Shown here piece by piece: positions 1 through 9,790 of a stretch of 64,000 bases of DNA. Source of the DNA: Notolepis coatsorum (lineage: Eukaryota; Chordata; Actinopteri; Aulopiformes; Paralepididae); NCBI GenBank assembly GCA_963971535.1, contig OZ020587.1, positions 155,145,668 through 155,209,667 of the forward strand, read 5' to 3'. Position 1 is the first letter of the stretch. The number at the start of each line of letters is the position of its first letter. The notes beneath the pieces were generated by a model. That model saw only the letters and a program-made list of their open reading frames with translations. It did no database searches and had not been told where the DNA came from. Made by a program: the position numbers and the translations under genes.

Positions 1-74
<74 letters not shown>
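1..74. repeat. (GT)n microsatellite
   Basis: Uninterrupted GT dinucleotide run that begins at or before the window edge, so its true length is unknown. It is followed by unique sequence at 75. Confidence 0.97.
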
Positions 75-77
<3 letters not shown>

Positions 78-169
78 AATCAACTGTGGTATTGGACACT
101 ACATTATATGTAAAGAATGTGGCTTACCTGTTCTCTTTTAGATTGGATTAGATTAACCCATAACTCTGT

Positions 170-575
170 ATGATAGCATATAATGCTGTTTATACCGTAT
201 ATATAAATATATATATTTATGATTACCAAATATCTATATGTATCCACATCGGTCCATACATACCTGCATATAACCCTTGTTACATATCTGTAGATAGTAT
301 ATCTATATCTGTACATATCCCTTACCTACTCTTACTAGTTACACTGCTGGCCAGTATGACTTACTACCATAGTGTCTTTAAACCTGTATCACTGTACATC
401 TTAATACTACAACTGTGTACATACATCTGATTACCACTATTACTCGTTTATATGTTTTATACCCAGTTTAATCACCTGTACATTGTATATTACTATTGCA
501 TTTGCAGTCTTTTCGTTGTACTCTACTTGTGCTGTATGATGACAATACATTTGAATCTAATTTAATCGAATCATT
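170..575 (+). repeat. LINE 3'-tail-like dispersed repeat, plus orientation
   Basis: AT-rich sequence that recurs in this window at 42336-42540 in the same orientation, at 1685-2236 and 42606-42693 inverted, and in part at 52850-52960. It ends in a terminal motif (GACAATACATTTGAATC, then TAA-rich bases) like the 3' end of a fish non-LTR retrotransposon. The family was not identified. The short frames crossing it look incidental. Sequence 75-169 shows nothing recognisable. Confidence 0.55.
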
Positions 576-582
576 CATTTAG

Positions 583-1598
583 ATATAGCCCAGCAGAATG
601 GGTGGCTACGTGGCGTAGTGGGCAAGGCGCTCGCCACGAATGACGGAGACGCTGGGCTTGCCTGTTCGAGCCCAGCGCTCCACATTGCTTTCAGTTTAGC
701 TGGTCGTTCATACTAATACACATTGGCCGTATTAGGGGGTGGGAAACTGATGGGTGGGGATCGGGCGTTGTGGACAGCGACTCCTACAGGTCGGTTGGTG
801 CGCCTGCGCAGTAGAATCAGGAAGTGTCGGGGGCAGCGTGAGCCTCCCACGCGTTACTCCTCGCCACTGAGAGATCGAGCTGCGCAGGTGAAAAGATGCG
901 ACTGCTGTTACCTCAAGTACCGGAGGGGACTTGTGCTATGTATGACTTAGTCCACATTGCAGCCGGCTTGTGGGAGGCAAGAAACAGCGTTCGTGACAGG
1001 GGAGGGTTGAATTGGATGATACGAAATTGGGATGGGAGAAAATATAGAAAATGGGAGAAAAAGGGCGGCTACATGGCGTAGTGGGCAAGGCACTCGCCAC
1101 GAAATGCTGGAGACGCTAGGCTCGTCAGTTCGAGCCCAGCGCTCCACATTTGCTTTCAGTTTAGCTGGTCGTCCACAGTAATACACATTGGCCGTATTAC
1201 GGGGAGGGAAACTGAAGGGTGGGGATCGGGCGTTGTAGACAGCGACTCCTACAGGTCGGTTGGTGCGCCTGCGCAGTAGAATCAGGAAGTGTCGGGGGCA
1301 GCGTGAGCCTCCCACGCGTTACTCCTCGCCACTGAGAGATCGAGCTGCGCAGGTGAAAAGATGCGACTGCTGTTACCTCAAGTACCGGAGGGGACTTGTG
1401 CTATGTATGACTTAGTCCACATTGCAGCCGGCTTGTGGGAGGCAAGAAACAGCGTCCGTGACAGGGGAGGGTTGAATTGGATGATACGAAATTGAGATGG
1501 GAGAAAAATATAAAAAAAATGGGAAAAAAAGTGGATAAAAAAAAATAAGAAAATGGGAGAAAAAGTGGACAAAAAAAAAATATATATAGCCCAGCAGA
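583..1598 (+). mobile_element. Dimeric tRNA-derived SINE with one target-site duplication
   Basis: Two tandem SINE copies, about 598-1062 and 1063-1583. Each starts with a tRNA-like head (GTGGCGTAGTGGGCAAGG, A-box-like) and has a B-box-like GTTCGAGCCC at 664-673 and 1128-1137. Each body carries the same GCAGTAGAATCAGGAAG block and ends in an A-rich GGGAGAAAA tail. The 15-bp direct repeat ATATAGCCCAGCAGA lies at 583-597 and 1584-1598, outside the pair and not between them. The sequence therefore supports one retroposition event of a dimer. The head is SINE-derived and not a functional tRNA gene. Confidence 0.85.
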
Positions 1599-1684
1599 TT
1601 GCATCAACACGCAAAGCATAGCAACATACTGGAACCTTAATATTACACAATTACATGAACACTCGAATGCTACCAGTAAATAAA

Positions 1685-2236
1685 GAGATTAGATTAGATT
1701 CAAATGTATTGTCATTATACAGCACAAGTACAGTACAATGAAAAGAAGTTGGCATCTAACCAGAGTGCAAATGTAACAGTAAAGTGCATTACAGTAACAA
1801 TACAGTGTAACAAGTGATTACATTTAATATAAATAACAAAGCTACTGAGTAAATATGCTAATCTAATTAGGGATGTCCGATATTATCGGCCAACCAATAT
1901 TATCGGCCGATATCGGCAGTAAAATGTGATATCGGAAAATATCGGTATCGGTTTAAAAAAAGAAAAAAACAATAACAATATTTGTTATATATATATCCAG
2001 TGAAATTATTAGTTACCTGAAATTATTCCGTTTTTTGGGGGGGGGGAACCCTGCATATATCGGTATCGGTTGATATCGGTTGATATCGGTATCGGAAATT
2101 AAGAGTTGGACAATATCGGAATATCGGTATCGGTAAAAAAAGCCAATATCGAGCATCCCTAAATCTAATGTATCTAGAGTATTATTGTGTACAGTGATAC
2201 AATTATGAATACACTACGGTAGTAAGTCCTACTAAT
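1685..2236 (-). repeat. Inverted LINE 3'-tail repeat interrupted by a hAT element
   Basis: Reverse complement of the family at 170-575: GATTAGATTCAAATGTATTG at the left matches the end of that copy, and GTGTACAGTGATAC with GGTAGTAAGTC at the right matches its middle. The repeat is split by the small hAT insertion at 1868-2161. With the SINE dimer removed, the plus and minus copies would be only about 100 bp apart, an inverted pair. Confidence 0.6.
1868..2161. mobile_element. Non-autonomous hAT element (294 bp)
   Basis: Terminal inverted repeats start TAGGGATGTCCGATATT and end with the complement (CATCCCTA). The flanking 8-bp direct repeat AATCTAAT lies at 1860-1867 and 2162-2169. The interior is made of repeated ATCGGTATCGG / ATCGGCCGATAT motifs and has no coding capacity. 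An 8-bp TSD with short TIRs is typical of hAT transposons. A second copy lies inverted at 52523-52814. Confidence 0.9.
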
Positions 2237-2502
2237 CGAAGTTAACTTTATTGTCAGTTTTACATTTGTGCAAGACATACAGAAAATTTAAATGAGGTTC
2301 CCCCTTCCCACGGTGTATATAAAAAGATCTTCTAGACAATATAAAAACACAAATGTAACATATAGGACACAATACACAACACACAATATACAGGACTATG
2401 TACAATATAAACTGTAGTTTATATATATTATTATATATATATTATATAAATCAGTAGTCCTGCTTCTTGTTTTGATCTGTTTCTTACACTGTTATCTTGT
2501 TG

Positions 2503-2537
2503 CTAGTGCGTGCGTGCGTGCATGCGTGCGTGTGTGC

Positions 2538-2600
<63 letters not shown>
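2503..2600. repeat. (GTGC)n/(GT)n microsatellite
   Basis: A GTGC-rich start grades into a pure GT run. The frame reading VCVCVC across it is an artefact of the dinucleotide. Confidence 0.95.
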
Positions 2601-2604
<4 letters not shown>

Positions 2605-2685
2605 GACAGGTGTGTTATCCTAGCTTTAGATATTGTACGTATGTGATGTCGGTCCGCTGCATGTTGCCTCTCAGTTAAATTACAG

Positions 2686-3016
2686 GGTGTCCGCGGATCC
2701 TTAAAAAGTCTTAAAAGGTCTTAAATTTGTTTATCAATTATTAAGGCCTTAGTTTGTCTTAAAATGTCTTAAATCCATTTTCAGAGGTCTTAAAAATGCC
2801 ATAGAAAGGAAAGATAAAATCCCATGTCATCTTATGTTTTATTATGAAATCTGGGGGAAAACTATAACGGGAGATAAAGTTGGACTTTTCATTGTAGAAT
2901 CACGCAGACCGGAATGGGGCGGAACCAACACAACTCCTTGTGTAATGTGTTGGCCGGGGAACCATTTCAGCAACGGAGTCTAGCTAACGTTAGCAAGGCG
3001 AAGCGATAACGCTAAC
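2686..3016. repeat. CTTAAAA-rich dispersed repeat, interrupted by BEL element 1
   Basis: Begins ACAGGGTGTCCGCGGATCC and contains many CTTAAAA units (2700-2800). This resembles a fish DNA-transposon-derived repeat, but no ends or family could be fixed. BEL element 1 inserted at CTAAC (3012-3016), and the same host sequence resumes at 9275 with CTAACGTTACG. Confidence 0.4.
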
Positions 3017-4210
3017 TGTAACTGAGGGGTACAATTCCCTGACTGTATTGAATAAGTATGGTATCATTAAACCACTACTGCGTTATGTACATTACTACTG
3101 GCCATACAGTACACATGTATATGAGATGAACACCCCCACAATAACACGGCTTAACAAGGAAAGTACTGTTTGTAATATTTATTAGAAGAGCACCAAGATT
3201 ATCTTACATTTATTAAGAATTAGAGTTGCGCTTGTAAGGCGAAGAATGTGCATGAATAGGTCAAGAGCGTAAGTCCATGAGCATATTACGAAGGGGATAA
3301 TTAATACCACCTGTAGCATAAGAATTATATAAGGTACACTCGTAGGTCAGCTGGAGATACTAAGGGGGTTCCCTCCGGTTGTAAGCCAGCAGGGGGGAGG
3401 AATGTTCGGGAGCAAAAGTCTGGATCAACGAGGAATCAATAAGCTCCAGCTACGGGAGTCGGTACATATACTCCCCTCGATCGGCAGACAAAAGCAGCAG
3501 CTATAATCCAAGTATGCGTGACAGCATAGGTGAAAGCCAGCCAGCCTCTTCCTAGAGACGGGCTCGAGTGATGCTCCTCACGGGTTGATCCCACACAGCA
3601 GCGGGGTAGACGGTTCTCTGCTCCAGCAGCCACAGTACCAAAGCAATAATCCAGCCGAAAGGGGCTCTGCATTCGTCGGTGTAGATTCTCCTGTGCACGG
3701 TACTTCACATTAACTAGGTCGAACTTGACGTTATTTTACTAAGCTCTGACACTTTTACTATCCTATTCGCACGCGGTTCTAAGTGCTCTATTTAGACGCA
3801 AGGTTGCTCACTTCACTTGGTCGTTGACTCGTGGTGAAGGCTTCAACTTGTTGGGTTAACTCGTTTGAGGGTAACTAACTGCTGTATCCACCTGCGACGT
3901 ATTTATACGTAAGATGAATAATCTAGTGCCAACCTCAGTTCTGTCTCGTATTACTGCGCAAACCTGGGCATGTTGAGACATGTCTTAGCGGTGGCTTTGA
4001 ACTAGACATTGGGGGGTATGGCCGTGGCGCCTAGGGGGTCGCTGTCCAATAGGAGAACGAATATTATGGTCTGGCCTGTACCTAGGTAAAGGGATATTCT
4101 GTGTATATGTACAAAGAATATACAAGGGATATCAAACGATATACAAATATTATACATGGGATCTCAAGCAATAAATATATATATTCGGTTTAATCTGACC
4201 CTTTGTAACA
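3017..4210 (-). repeat. 3' LTR of BEL element 1
   Basis: 1194-bp long terminal repeat, downstream in the element's own orientation. On the plus strand it starts TGTAACTGAGGGG and ends CTTTGTAACA. It is nearly identical to 8081-9274, differing for example at C/T near 3399 and T/A near 3420. The 90-aa frame inside it occurs in both LTRs and looks incidental. Confidence 0.95.
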
Positions 4211-4223
4211 GCCGCCTCCTAAT
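4211..4223 (-). promoter_or_regulatory. Polypurine-tract-like sequence of BEL element 1
   Basis: In element orientation AGGAGGCGGC directly precedes the 3' LTR. The same sequence occupies the same place in element 2 (32640-32652). It is the expected position of the primer for plus-strand DNA synthesis. Confidence 0.6.
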
Positions 4224-4342
4224 TAGTCCGCACCTAATTAGATAAGCAGAGACAGATTAACCGTCTTGTCCACTACTCAATGTCCGTTGTGAGGAGTAGG
4301 GCAATTCACAAAGTCAGTGGGTCATGGTCGTCAGCACGGGAG

Positions 4343-7300
4343 TCAGGTAGCCTTGGCAACTCTATCAGCCTCGCCACGGGTCGGGTCTATGTCCGCCCCT
4401 GGACGAGCACTTCTGCCGCTCTGACCTTTCCGTCGGCACCAGTGATCACTTTGCTTACGCGGCCGGCCGGCCACATAGCTCGGGGTAGTGACTGGTCGAT
4501 AATCATGACGATTGTGTCCACTTTTAAGTTGTCCCCGTCCTTGACCCGCTTCTGACGGGCTGGAAGGGATGGTAGGGGGGTTAGGAGGAAGCGGGCCTGA
4601 GACTACTTTGATCTGTGCTTGGCTGCGCCTCCACATCCTCCGTCTGTTCCTCTTGTTTGGTCTGTACCCCGTCTGAGGAGGGGCCGGTTCCGGCCGCCCC
4701 ATCAGGGAGTCGCTTGGGGTGCTGGGTTCGAGGTCAGCTACGTCTGGAGCGCAGCTGAGGGGGGTGGAGTTCGGAACTCCCTCTTGTGCCCACGGTTCTC
4801 TCACAGGCCTCTCGCCTAGTGTCAATAGCCTCTCAACGGGCTGTACGAGAGAGTGGCCGGTGTCGCTCACCTTTGTGTGTAGGCAGCGTGTAGACGTGGG
4901 TTGACTGTCAAGTCCGTAGAGGGGGCCCTGGAGCGTCCACCCCAGTCGGGTCTGAACCGCGACTGGGCATCCTTTGGGTCCGATGTGGGCCGCCTCAATT
5001 GGGAGAATGAGGTCCGCATGGTCTGAGCCGATGAGCAGGGTCGGTGTGGCGCCGTCGATAAGCGGTATAGGTAGTTGACGTAGGTGCACATACTTCGCCA
5101 TCAGCTGTGGGATGGGGTAGGTGTACTGAGACAGGCCTATGTCGTGGCTGGTGAAGACGTTGGTAATACTATACTGCTTCTCGGGCTGGTCCACCGCTGC
5201 TATCTTGAAGGAGACATTTTTACCCTTTATGGTCTTCTGGTCTCTTCTGATGGTACGTATGGTCATTGTTCCTTTGTCACCCCGCAGGCCCAACTGGGCT
5301 GCGGCGGAAGCGAGGAGGAGAGTCTTTTCAGACCCATCGTCTAGGACGGCGTAAGTGTCCAGGACCTTGTCCTCGTAGCTCAGGAGCACTCTGACCACTT
5401 TGATGAGCACTCGGGGGGTCCCGCTATGCTGGTCTATATGGAGCACTCCTGTTGGTCGGTTGCCTTGGATCTTCTGGTGGGCCCCGCACAGTGCTGCGCG
5501 GTAAGCGGCGCCCGCCTGGGCCGCCTCACGCCACTGGTCAACTTGGACGGGGTTCAGTGTCTTATATTCGGCGCACTGTGCCAGCCAGTGTCCGCCGTCG
5601 CAGTAGGTACAGTAGGGGGCGGTCTGGTGGATCTTCGGTACTGGTGCCACCGCCTCGGCCTGGTACATTACCGTGACGGGCCCACTTTGTTGTCCTGGCG
5701 GACGCCTGTTGCTGTCATGCAGGACCTCCAAGTGGGCGCCGCCGCACCTGCTGCACTTCTTCTTCAAACGGCACTCAGCTGCCATATGGCTGCGCGCGCA
5801 GCGGAAGCAGCGGCGGTGGTCTTTGATCCACTGACTCACCTCGTCCGTGGTCAGCTTCTTGAAAGGGTCGCATTGATACAGCCGATGTTCCCCTTCACAG
5901 TACTGGCATTCAATCTTCCACTCCTCTTTCATCGAGGGGGTGTTGTGGTTCTTGTGCTGCGGTACTGATTCGGCTTGGTGCATAACGGTCACCGACCGGC
6001 GGTTATCATTTGATCCCCGAGGTCCTGGTCTTGGGCTTGGTCCACTCCACACGAACGTGTCCAGTCGTAGGCTGCTGACCTCCCTGGCGAGGAACTCAGA
6101 TAGGTCTAGGAGGGATGCCTCTGGGCCGTTGGGGTCGCGGTGGTCTCTCTGCCGCCTGAATCGCTCTTGTCGGGCGGGAGGGAGCTTCTCTAATATCCTT
6201 TCTACATTAGAGTTAGCGTACAGTTCATATATCCCTTTTTCCTTTTGGGACCCCAGCATCCCTACCAGGGACTGTACCTTGATAGAGAGGTCATCCAATG
6301 CTCTGTTGTCTCTGGCTGGGGGGAGGCGGTCGATATCTCTTATTTCCTGTATCACGTAGTCCCATATGCGTCCACAACGCTGGTCGAGGGCTACTAGAGC
6401 CGCGGTGTATGGGGTACTTGAGTTGGAATATGCCAGCGCTATATTATGCGCTCTGGGCACCTTCAGGTGCTTGAGGAGGATAGCATATTTGTACGTCTCA
6501 TCGGGGACGTCGGACATCATAGTCTCTAAGCACATCCGTAGCTCCGTGTACTGTGCTCTGTCCTCGCGTGTAAAATCCGGGAACGTCGGTGTGCCAAGGT
6601 ACGATGCCATGGATGGCTGGCACATCGGTGAGCGTTGGGGGAGAGGCCTCCTGGGCGAGTCTCCCCGTACGTGTCGTCGTGGGCTGGTACTTGGTGGGTA
6701 CCAGGGGCCGGGTACCCAGGTGCTGTTCCTCGGTGCTGACGGTGCGTCAAACTCACCCGTGAGTTGAGTCGGGGGTTTGTAGCGCAGTGCCTCGGGGCTG
6801 ACGTCTGGGCTGTACTGGGCCTCCTGGTCCAGAGTACGTTGCTGCTGGTCGGGGCTGTACTGGGCCTCCTGGTCCAGAGTACGTTGCTGCTGGTCGGCTT
6901 GACATTCCTCCTCTTCCTCTTCCTCTTCCTCTGCTAGGTCCTGGAGTCTTCTGTTCAGTCTCTCGGCGACGTAGGCCGGTTCTTCCCGGTTGCTGGGTCT
7001 CGTATGGACCGGTCGGGGAGGGGGTTCGGAGACGTGGACAGGATCCTCCTGTTGGCGGGGTCCCGGGTCGCTTGGTCGGGTAGGGGAATGTGCCCTAGAC
7101 CCTTGTCGTGATGATCTCCGGGAGCTCCGTGCGGAGAGAGGGGGTGTCGCCATGGCGATCAATTGTTCTACCATCTGCGCCTGCAGCCGGTCGCGCTCTG
7201 CTTCGCGCTGGGCATGGGCGGCGTCGCGCTGTGCTTCGCGGTGGGCATTGGCGGCGTCGCGCTGTGCATTGGCGGCGGCGTGCTGCGCATCGGCGCGGCC

Positions 7301-7603
7301 TCTTTCAATGTTCTCTTCCGTCTGAAGGCGTCTGGTCTCCAGTCTTATGCGGTCGTCTTCACTCCTTTGTTGCGCCTGGAAGCGCTCTCGCTCGGTTGCA
7401 GCGTGTTCGCGCTCACTGAGGGCTTGCGCTTGGAGTTGCGCGTGAAAGCGCTCTCGTTGGTCTGCAGCTTGTTCACGCTCGCTCGTCTGTTGCGCTTGGA
7501 GTCGATCGCGTTCACCCTGAAGTCGATCGCGTTCGGTGGAGGCTGCCAGGGTGGCGATGAATGCCTGCGCCAGCATCTTGTCCGCTTCGCTGGGGGAAGA
7601 CAC
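4343..7603 (-). CDS. BEL/Pao gag-protease frame with degenerate C-terminus
   Basis: A 1086-codon frame encoding capsid/nucleocapsid and aspartic protease of a BEL element. In order: a charged coiled-coil (about residues 20-150, ERDRLQ/REAQRDAA repeats), an RS-rich stretch, a run of glutamates, a perfect tandem 15-residue duplication (DNA near 6804-6893), a DUF1759-like capsid domain (about 350-500), four zinc-knuckle-like segments (about 560-685, e.g. CFRCARSHMAAEC) and a retropepsin-type site LDDGSEK near residue 750 (DUF1758 type). After about residue 900 the sequence crosses the internal deletion and ends in a frame-shifted remnant of the integrase tail. Position 7603 is GTG. The frame is open upstream to about 7708 and the first ATG is at 7576, so the natural product probably begins in the upstream gag frame (8022). 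Confidence 0.85.
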   Translation of the reverse strand: MSSPSEADKMLAQAFIATLAASTERDRLQGERDRLQAQQTSEREQAADQRERFHAQLQAQALSEREHAATERERFQAQQRSEDDRIRLETRRLQTEENIERGRADAQHAAANAQRDAANAHREAQRDAAHAQREAERDRLQAQMVEQLIAMATPPLSARSSRRSSRQGSRAHSPTRPSDPGPRQQEDPVHVSEPPPRPVHTRPSNREEPAYVAERLNRRLQDLAEEEEEEEEECQADQQQRTLDQEAQYSPDQQQRTLDQEAQYSPDVSPEALRYKPPTQLTGEFDAPSAPRNSTWVPGPWYPPSTSPRRHVRGDSPRRPLPQRSPMCQPSMASYLGTPTFPDFTREDRAQYTELRMCLETMMSDVPDETYKYAILLKHLKVPRAHNIALAYSNSSTPYTAALVALDQRCGRIWDYVIQEIRDIDRLPPARDNRALDDLSIKVQSLVGMLGSQKEKGIYELYANSNVERILEKLPPARQERFRRQRDHRDPNGPEASLLDLSEFLAREVSSLRLDTFVWSGPSPRPGPRGSNDNRRSVTVMHQAESVPQHKNHNTPSMKEEWKIECQYCEGEHRLYQCDPFKKLTTDEVSQWIKDHRRCFRCARSHMAAECRLKKKCSRCGGAHLEVLHDSNRRPPGQQSGPVTVMYQAEAVAPVPKIHQTAPYCTYCDGGHWLAQCAEYKTLNPVQVDQWREAAQAGAAYRAALCGAHQKIQGNRPTGVLHIDQHSGTPRVLIKVVRVLLSYEDKVLDTYAVLDDGSEKTLLLASAAAQLGLRGDKGTMTIRTIRRDQKTIKGKNVSFKIAAVDQPEKQYSITNVFTSHDIGLSQYTYPIPQLMAKYVHLRQLPIPLIDGATPTLLIGSDHADLILPIEAAHIGPKGCPVAVQTRLGWTLQGPLYGLDSQPTSTRCLHTKVSDTGHSLVQPVERLLTLGERPVREPWAQEGVPNSTPLSCAPDVADLEPSTPSDSLMGRPEPAPPQTGYRPNKRNRRRMWRRSQAQIKVVSGPLPPNPPTIPSSPSEAGQGRGQLKSGHNRHDYRPVTTPSYVAGRPRKQSDHWCRRKGQSGRSARPGADIDPTRGEADRVAKAT

Positions 7604-8022
7604 CGACGGAGGTGATCGGCTTCTGGCAGTGCTCGTTGGAGATCTGTTCTCTGGGCGCGCTTCTCTTCTGGTAGTGGGTCGGGTTCTGTCCCTGGAGCGC
7701 TTTCTTTATCCTGGAGCTCTCCTGGGACCGTCCCGTTGACGTTGTCTGGGGGTATAGTCATGTCATGTCCCCCCTGGTCCCCCCCGTGGGCTTGGTCAGT
7801 TTCGTTAGAACCCACTGGGGTCTCTACAGGCAGGGTCGCCTGGTCGGTAGGGTTTGACATGCTTTTACTATCCGCTTTATTTATTTTATCCGCAGTTAAC
7901 GTCTGTATAAAGCTAGGTAGTAGACTGGCAGCGTAGTCCTCTAGGTAAGGAGGTGGCTGCCGTCTGCGCTGCGGGCGTTCTAGCTTAGGAGAGCCGTTTG
8001 TGTAGTGTTCACCGCTGGCCAT
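7345..8022 (-). CDS. BEL gag N-terminal frame
   Basis: ATG-started frame 39 bp inside the primer-binding site. The first roughly 100 residues (MASGEHYTNGSPKL, then RRRQPPPYLEDYA) match the start of element 2's frame at 38496-38756, so this is the true gag N-terminus. It runs out of phase with the downstream gag-protease frame. In both elements the segment reading SSPSEAD lies in that downstream frame, so the last part of this 225-aa frame (below about 7700) is probably not native protein. A single-base lesion or a frameshift event near 7660-7709 would explain the offset; the sequence does not decide which. Confidence 0.6.
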   Translation of the reverse strand: MASGEHYTNGSPKLERPQRRRQPPPYLEDYAASLLPSFIQTLTADKINKADSKSMSNPTDQATLPVETPVGSNETDQAHGGDQGGHDMTIPPDNVNGTVPGELQDKESAPGTEPDPLPEEKRAQRTDLQRALPEADHLRRCLPPAKRTRCWRRHSSPPWQPPPNAIDFRVNAIDSKRNRRASVNKLQTNESAFTRNSKRKPSVSANTLQPSESASRRNKGVKTTA

Positions 8023-8061
8023 GTCAATATTAATATTATATTAAATATTACACTGATACGC

Positions 8062-8078
8062 TCCGGCTCGAAGGACCA
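8062..8078 (-). promoter_or_regulatory. Primer-binding site matching tRNA-Tyr
   Basis: The plus strand reads TCCGGCTCGAAGGACCA, which equals the 3' end of vertebrate tRNA-Tyr including CCA (recalled tRNA sequence). The complementary minus strand, 2 nt inside the 5' LTR, would therefore pair with tRNA-Tyr as reverse-transcription primer. The identical site occurs in element 2 at 38791-38807. Confidence 0.8.
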
Positions 8079-8080
8079 AT

Positions 8081-9274
8081 TGTAACTGAGGGGTACAATT
8101 CCCTGACTGTATTGAATAAGTATGGTATCATTAAACCACTACTGCGTTATGTACATTACTACTGGCCATACAGTACACATGTATATGAGATGAACACCCC
8201 CACAATAACACGGCTTAACAAGGAAAGTACTGTTTGTAATATTTATTAGAAGAGCACCAAGATTATCTTACATTTATTAAGAATTAGAGTTGCGCTTGTA
8301 AGGCGAAGAATGTGCATGAATAGGTCAAGAGCGTAAGTCCATGAGCATATTACGAAGGGGATAATTAATACCACCTGTAGCATAAGAATTATATAAGGTA
8401 CACTCGTAGGTCAGCTGGAGATACTAAGGGGGTTCCCTCCGGTTGTAAGCCAGCAGGGGGGAGGAATGTTTGGGAGCAAAAGTCAGGATCAACGAGGAAT
8501 CAATAAGCTCCAGCTACGGGAGTCGGTACATATACTCCCCTCGATCGGCAGACAAAAGCAGCAGCTATAATCCAAGTATGCGTGACAGCATAGGTGAAAG
8601 CCAGCCAGCCTCTTCCTAGAGACGGGCTCGAGTGATGCTCCTCACGGGTTGATCCCACACAGCAGCGGGGTAGACGGTTCTCTGCTCCAGCAGCCACAGT
8701 ACCAAAGCAATAATCCAGCCGAAAGGGGCTCTGCATTCGTCGGTGTAGATTCTCCTGTGCACGGTACTTCACATTAACTAGGTCGAACTTGACGTTATTT
8801 TACTAAGCTCTGACACTTTTACTATCCTATTCGCACGCGGTTCTAAGTGCTCTATTTAGACGCAAGGTTGCTCACTTCACTTGGTCGTTGACTCGTGGTG
8901 AAGGCTTCAACTTGTTGGGTTAACTCGTTTGAGGGTAACTAACTGCTGTATCCACCTGCAACGTATTTATACGTAAGATGAATAATCTAGTGCCAACCTC
9001 AGTTCTGTCTCGTATTACTGCGCAAACCTGGGCATGTTGAGACATGTCTTAGCGGTGGCTTTGAACTAGACATTGGGGGGTATGGCCGTGGCGCCTAGGG
9101 GGTCGCTGTCCAATAGGAGAACGAATATTATGGTCTGGCCTGTACCTAGGTAAAGGGATATTCCGTGTATATGTACAAAGAATATACAAGGGATATCAAA
9201 CGATATACAAATATTATACATGGGATCTCAAGCAATAAATATATATATTCGGTTTAATCTGACCCTTTGTAACA
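8081..9274 (-). repeat. 5' LTR of BEL element 1
   Basis: 1194-bp repeat, the promoter-side LTR in the element's own orientation. It is followed at 9275-9279 by the TSD copy CTAAC. See 3017-4210 for its partner. Confidence 0.95.
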
Positions 9275-9515
9275 CTAACGTTACGTTTAGTTTTCATCCA
9301 CCACCAGCCACGATATTTTAACGTATGCAAAATAAATACATGAAAATAAAAACGTAAAATGACTTGATCTATCTATCCTTCTCATATTGGACACACTTTG
9401 AATGTACACAGACCTCACGTGTCAGACGTACCACTGGAGACAGGATCATATACAGTATATTCATCACTTCAGACGTTTCCTTTTTCAATTGAACTCTTCA
9501 GAATAACCATATTTT
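9275..9515. other. Host/older repeat sequence between two insertions
   Basis: Continuation of the sequence split by BEL element 1, ending in the left copy of the LINE target duplication AGAATAACCATATTTT (9500-9515). No gene or RNA is visible. Confidence 0.6.
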
Positions 9516-9518
9516 AGA

Positions 9519-9790
9519 CAGTTAGAAACACCGATCACACTAGATGAACTTAGGGAGGCCATATCTGAAATGCAAAGCGGTAGGGCTCCTGGAAGAGACG
9601 GTATCCCACCAGAAATGTACCTCTCTTGTTGGGACATAATTGGACCCTTATTACTAAATATGATTTTATACTCAGTCAATGAGGGGAACTTCCATAAACA
9701 CGACAATATTGCACTCATAACAGTCCTCCTTAAAAAAGACAAAGACCCCACCGAGTGCGGTAATTATAGACCCTTAAGCCTCCTCGGAAC
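9519..9790 (+). pseudogene. L1-like ORF2 RT, upstream fragment
   Basis: Encodes the first RT blocks: a segment around LDELREAISEMQSGRAPG, then GRDGIPPEMY and CGNYRPLSLL. These correspond to the finger region of L1-like reverse transcriptases. The frame stops being LINE sequence exactly at CTCGGAAC (9783-9790), the hAT target site, and continues in phase as codons at 10663 once the 864-bp element and one target copy are set aside. It is therefore one gene broken by insertion. Confidence 0.85.

Larger units (their letters stand above)
3017..9274 (-). mobile_element. BEL/Pao LTR retrotransposon 1, internally deleted
   Basis: Complete LTR-to-LTR insertion read on the minus strand. Two 1194-bp LTRs (3017-4210 and 8081-9274) begin TG and end CA, with 5-bp TSD CTAAC at 3012-3016 and 9275-9279. 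The primer-binding site lies next to the 8081 LTR and a purine-rich tract next to the 3017 LTR. The 3.87-kb interior encodes gag and protease, then jumps to an out-of-frame remnant of the integrase C-terminal region. By comparison with element 2 (31341-40101), roughly 2.8-2.9 kb covering RT, RNase H and the integrase core is missing. The LTRs differ at about four positions by eye, so the insertion is young. Confidence 0.93.

Noticed and set aside
601-720. Functional tRNA genes at the A/B-box sites (also 1063, 14738, 41481 and 44877)
   Set aside because: Each lies at the head of a SINE with body and tail. Stems of a proper cloverleaf are not convincing, and several have TSDs.
3436-3708. 90-aa protein found twice (also 8500-8772)
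   Set aside because: It lies inside both BEL LTRs and is duplicated only because the LTRs are. No domain is seen.
5426-5968. Plus-strand 180-aa frame and other plus frames within the BEL elements
   Set aside because: They are shadows of the GC-rich gag-pol coding frames on the opposite strand.
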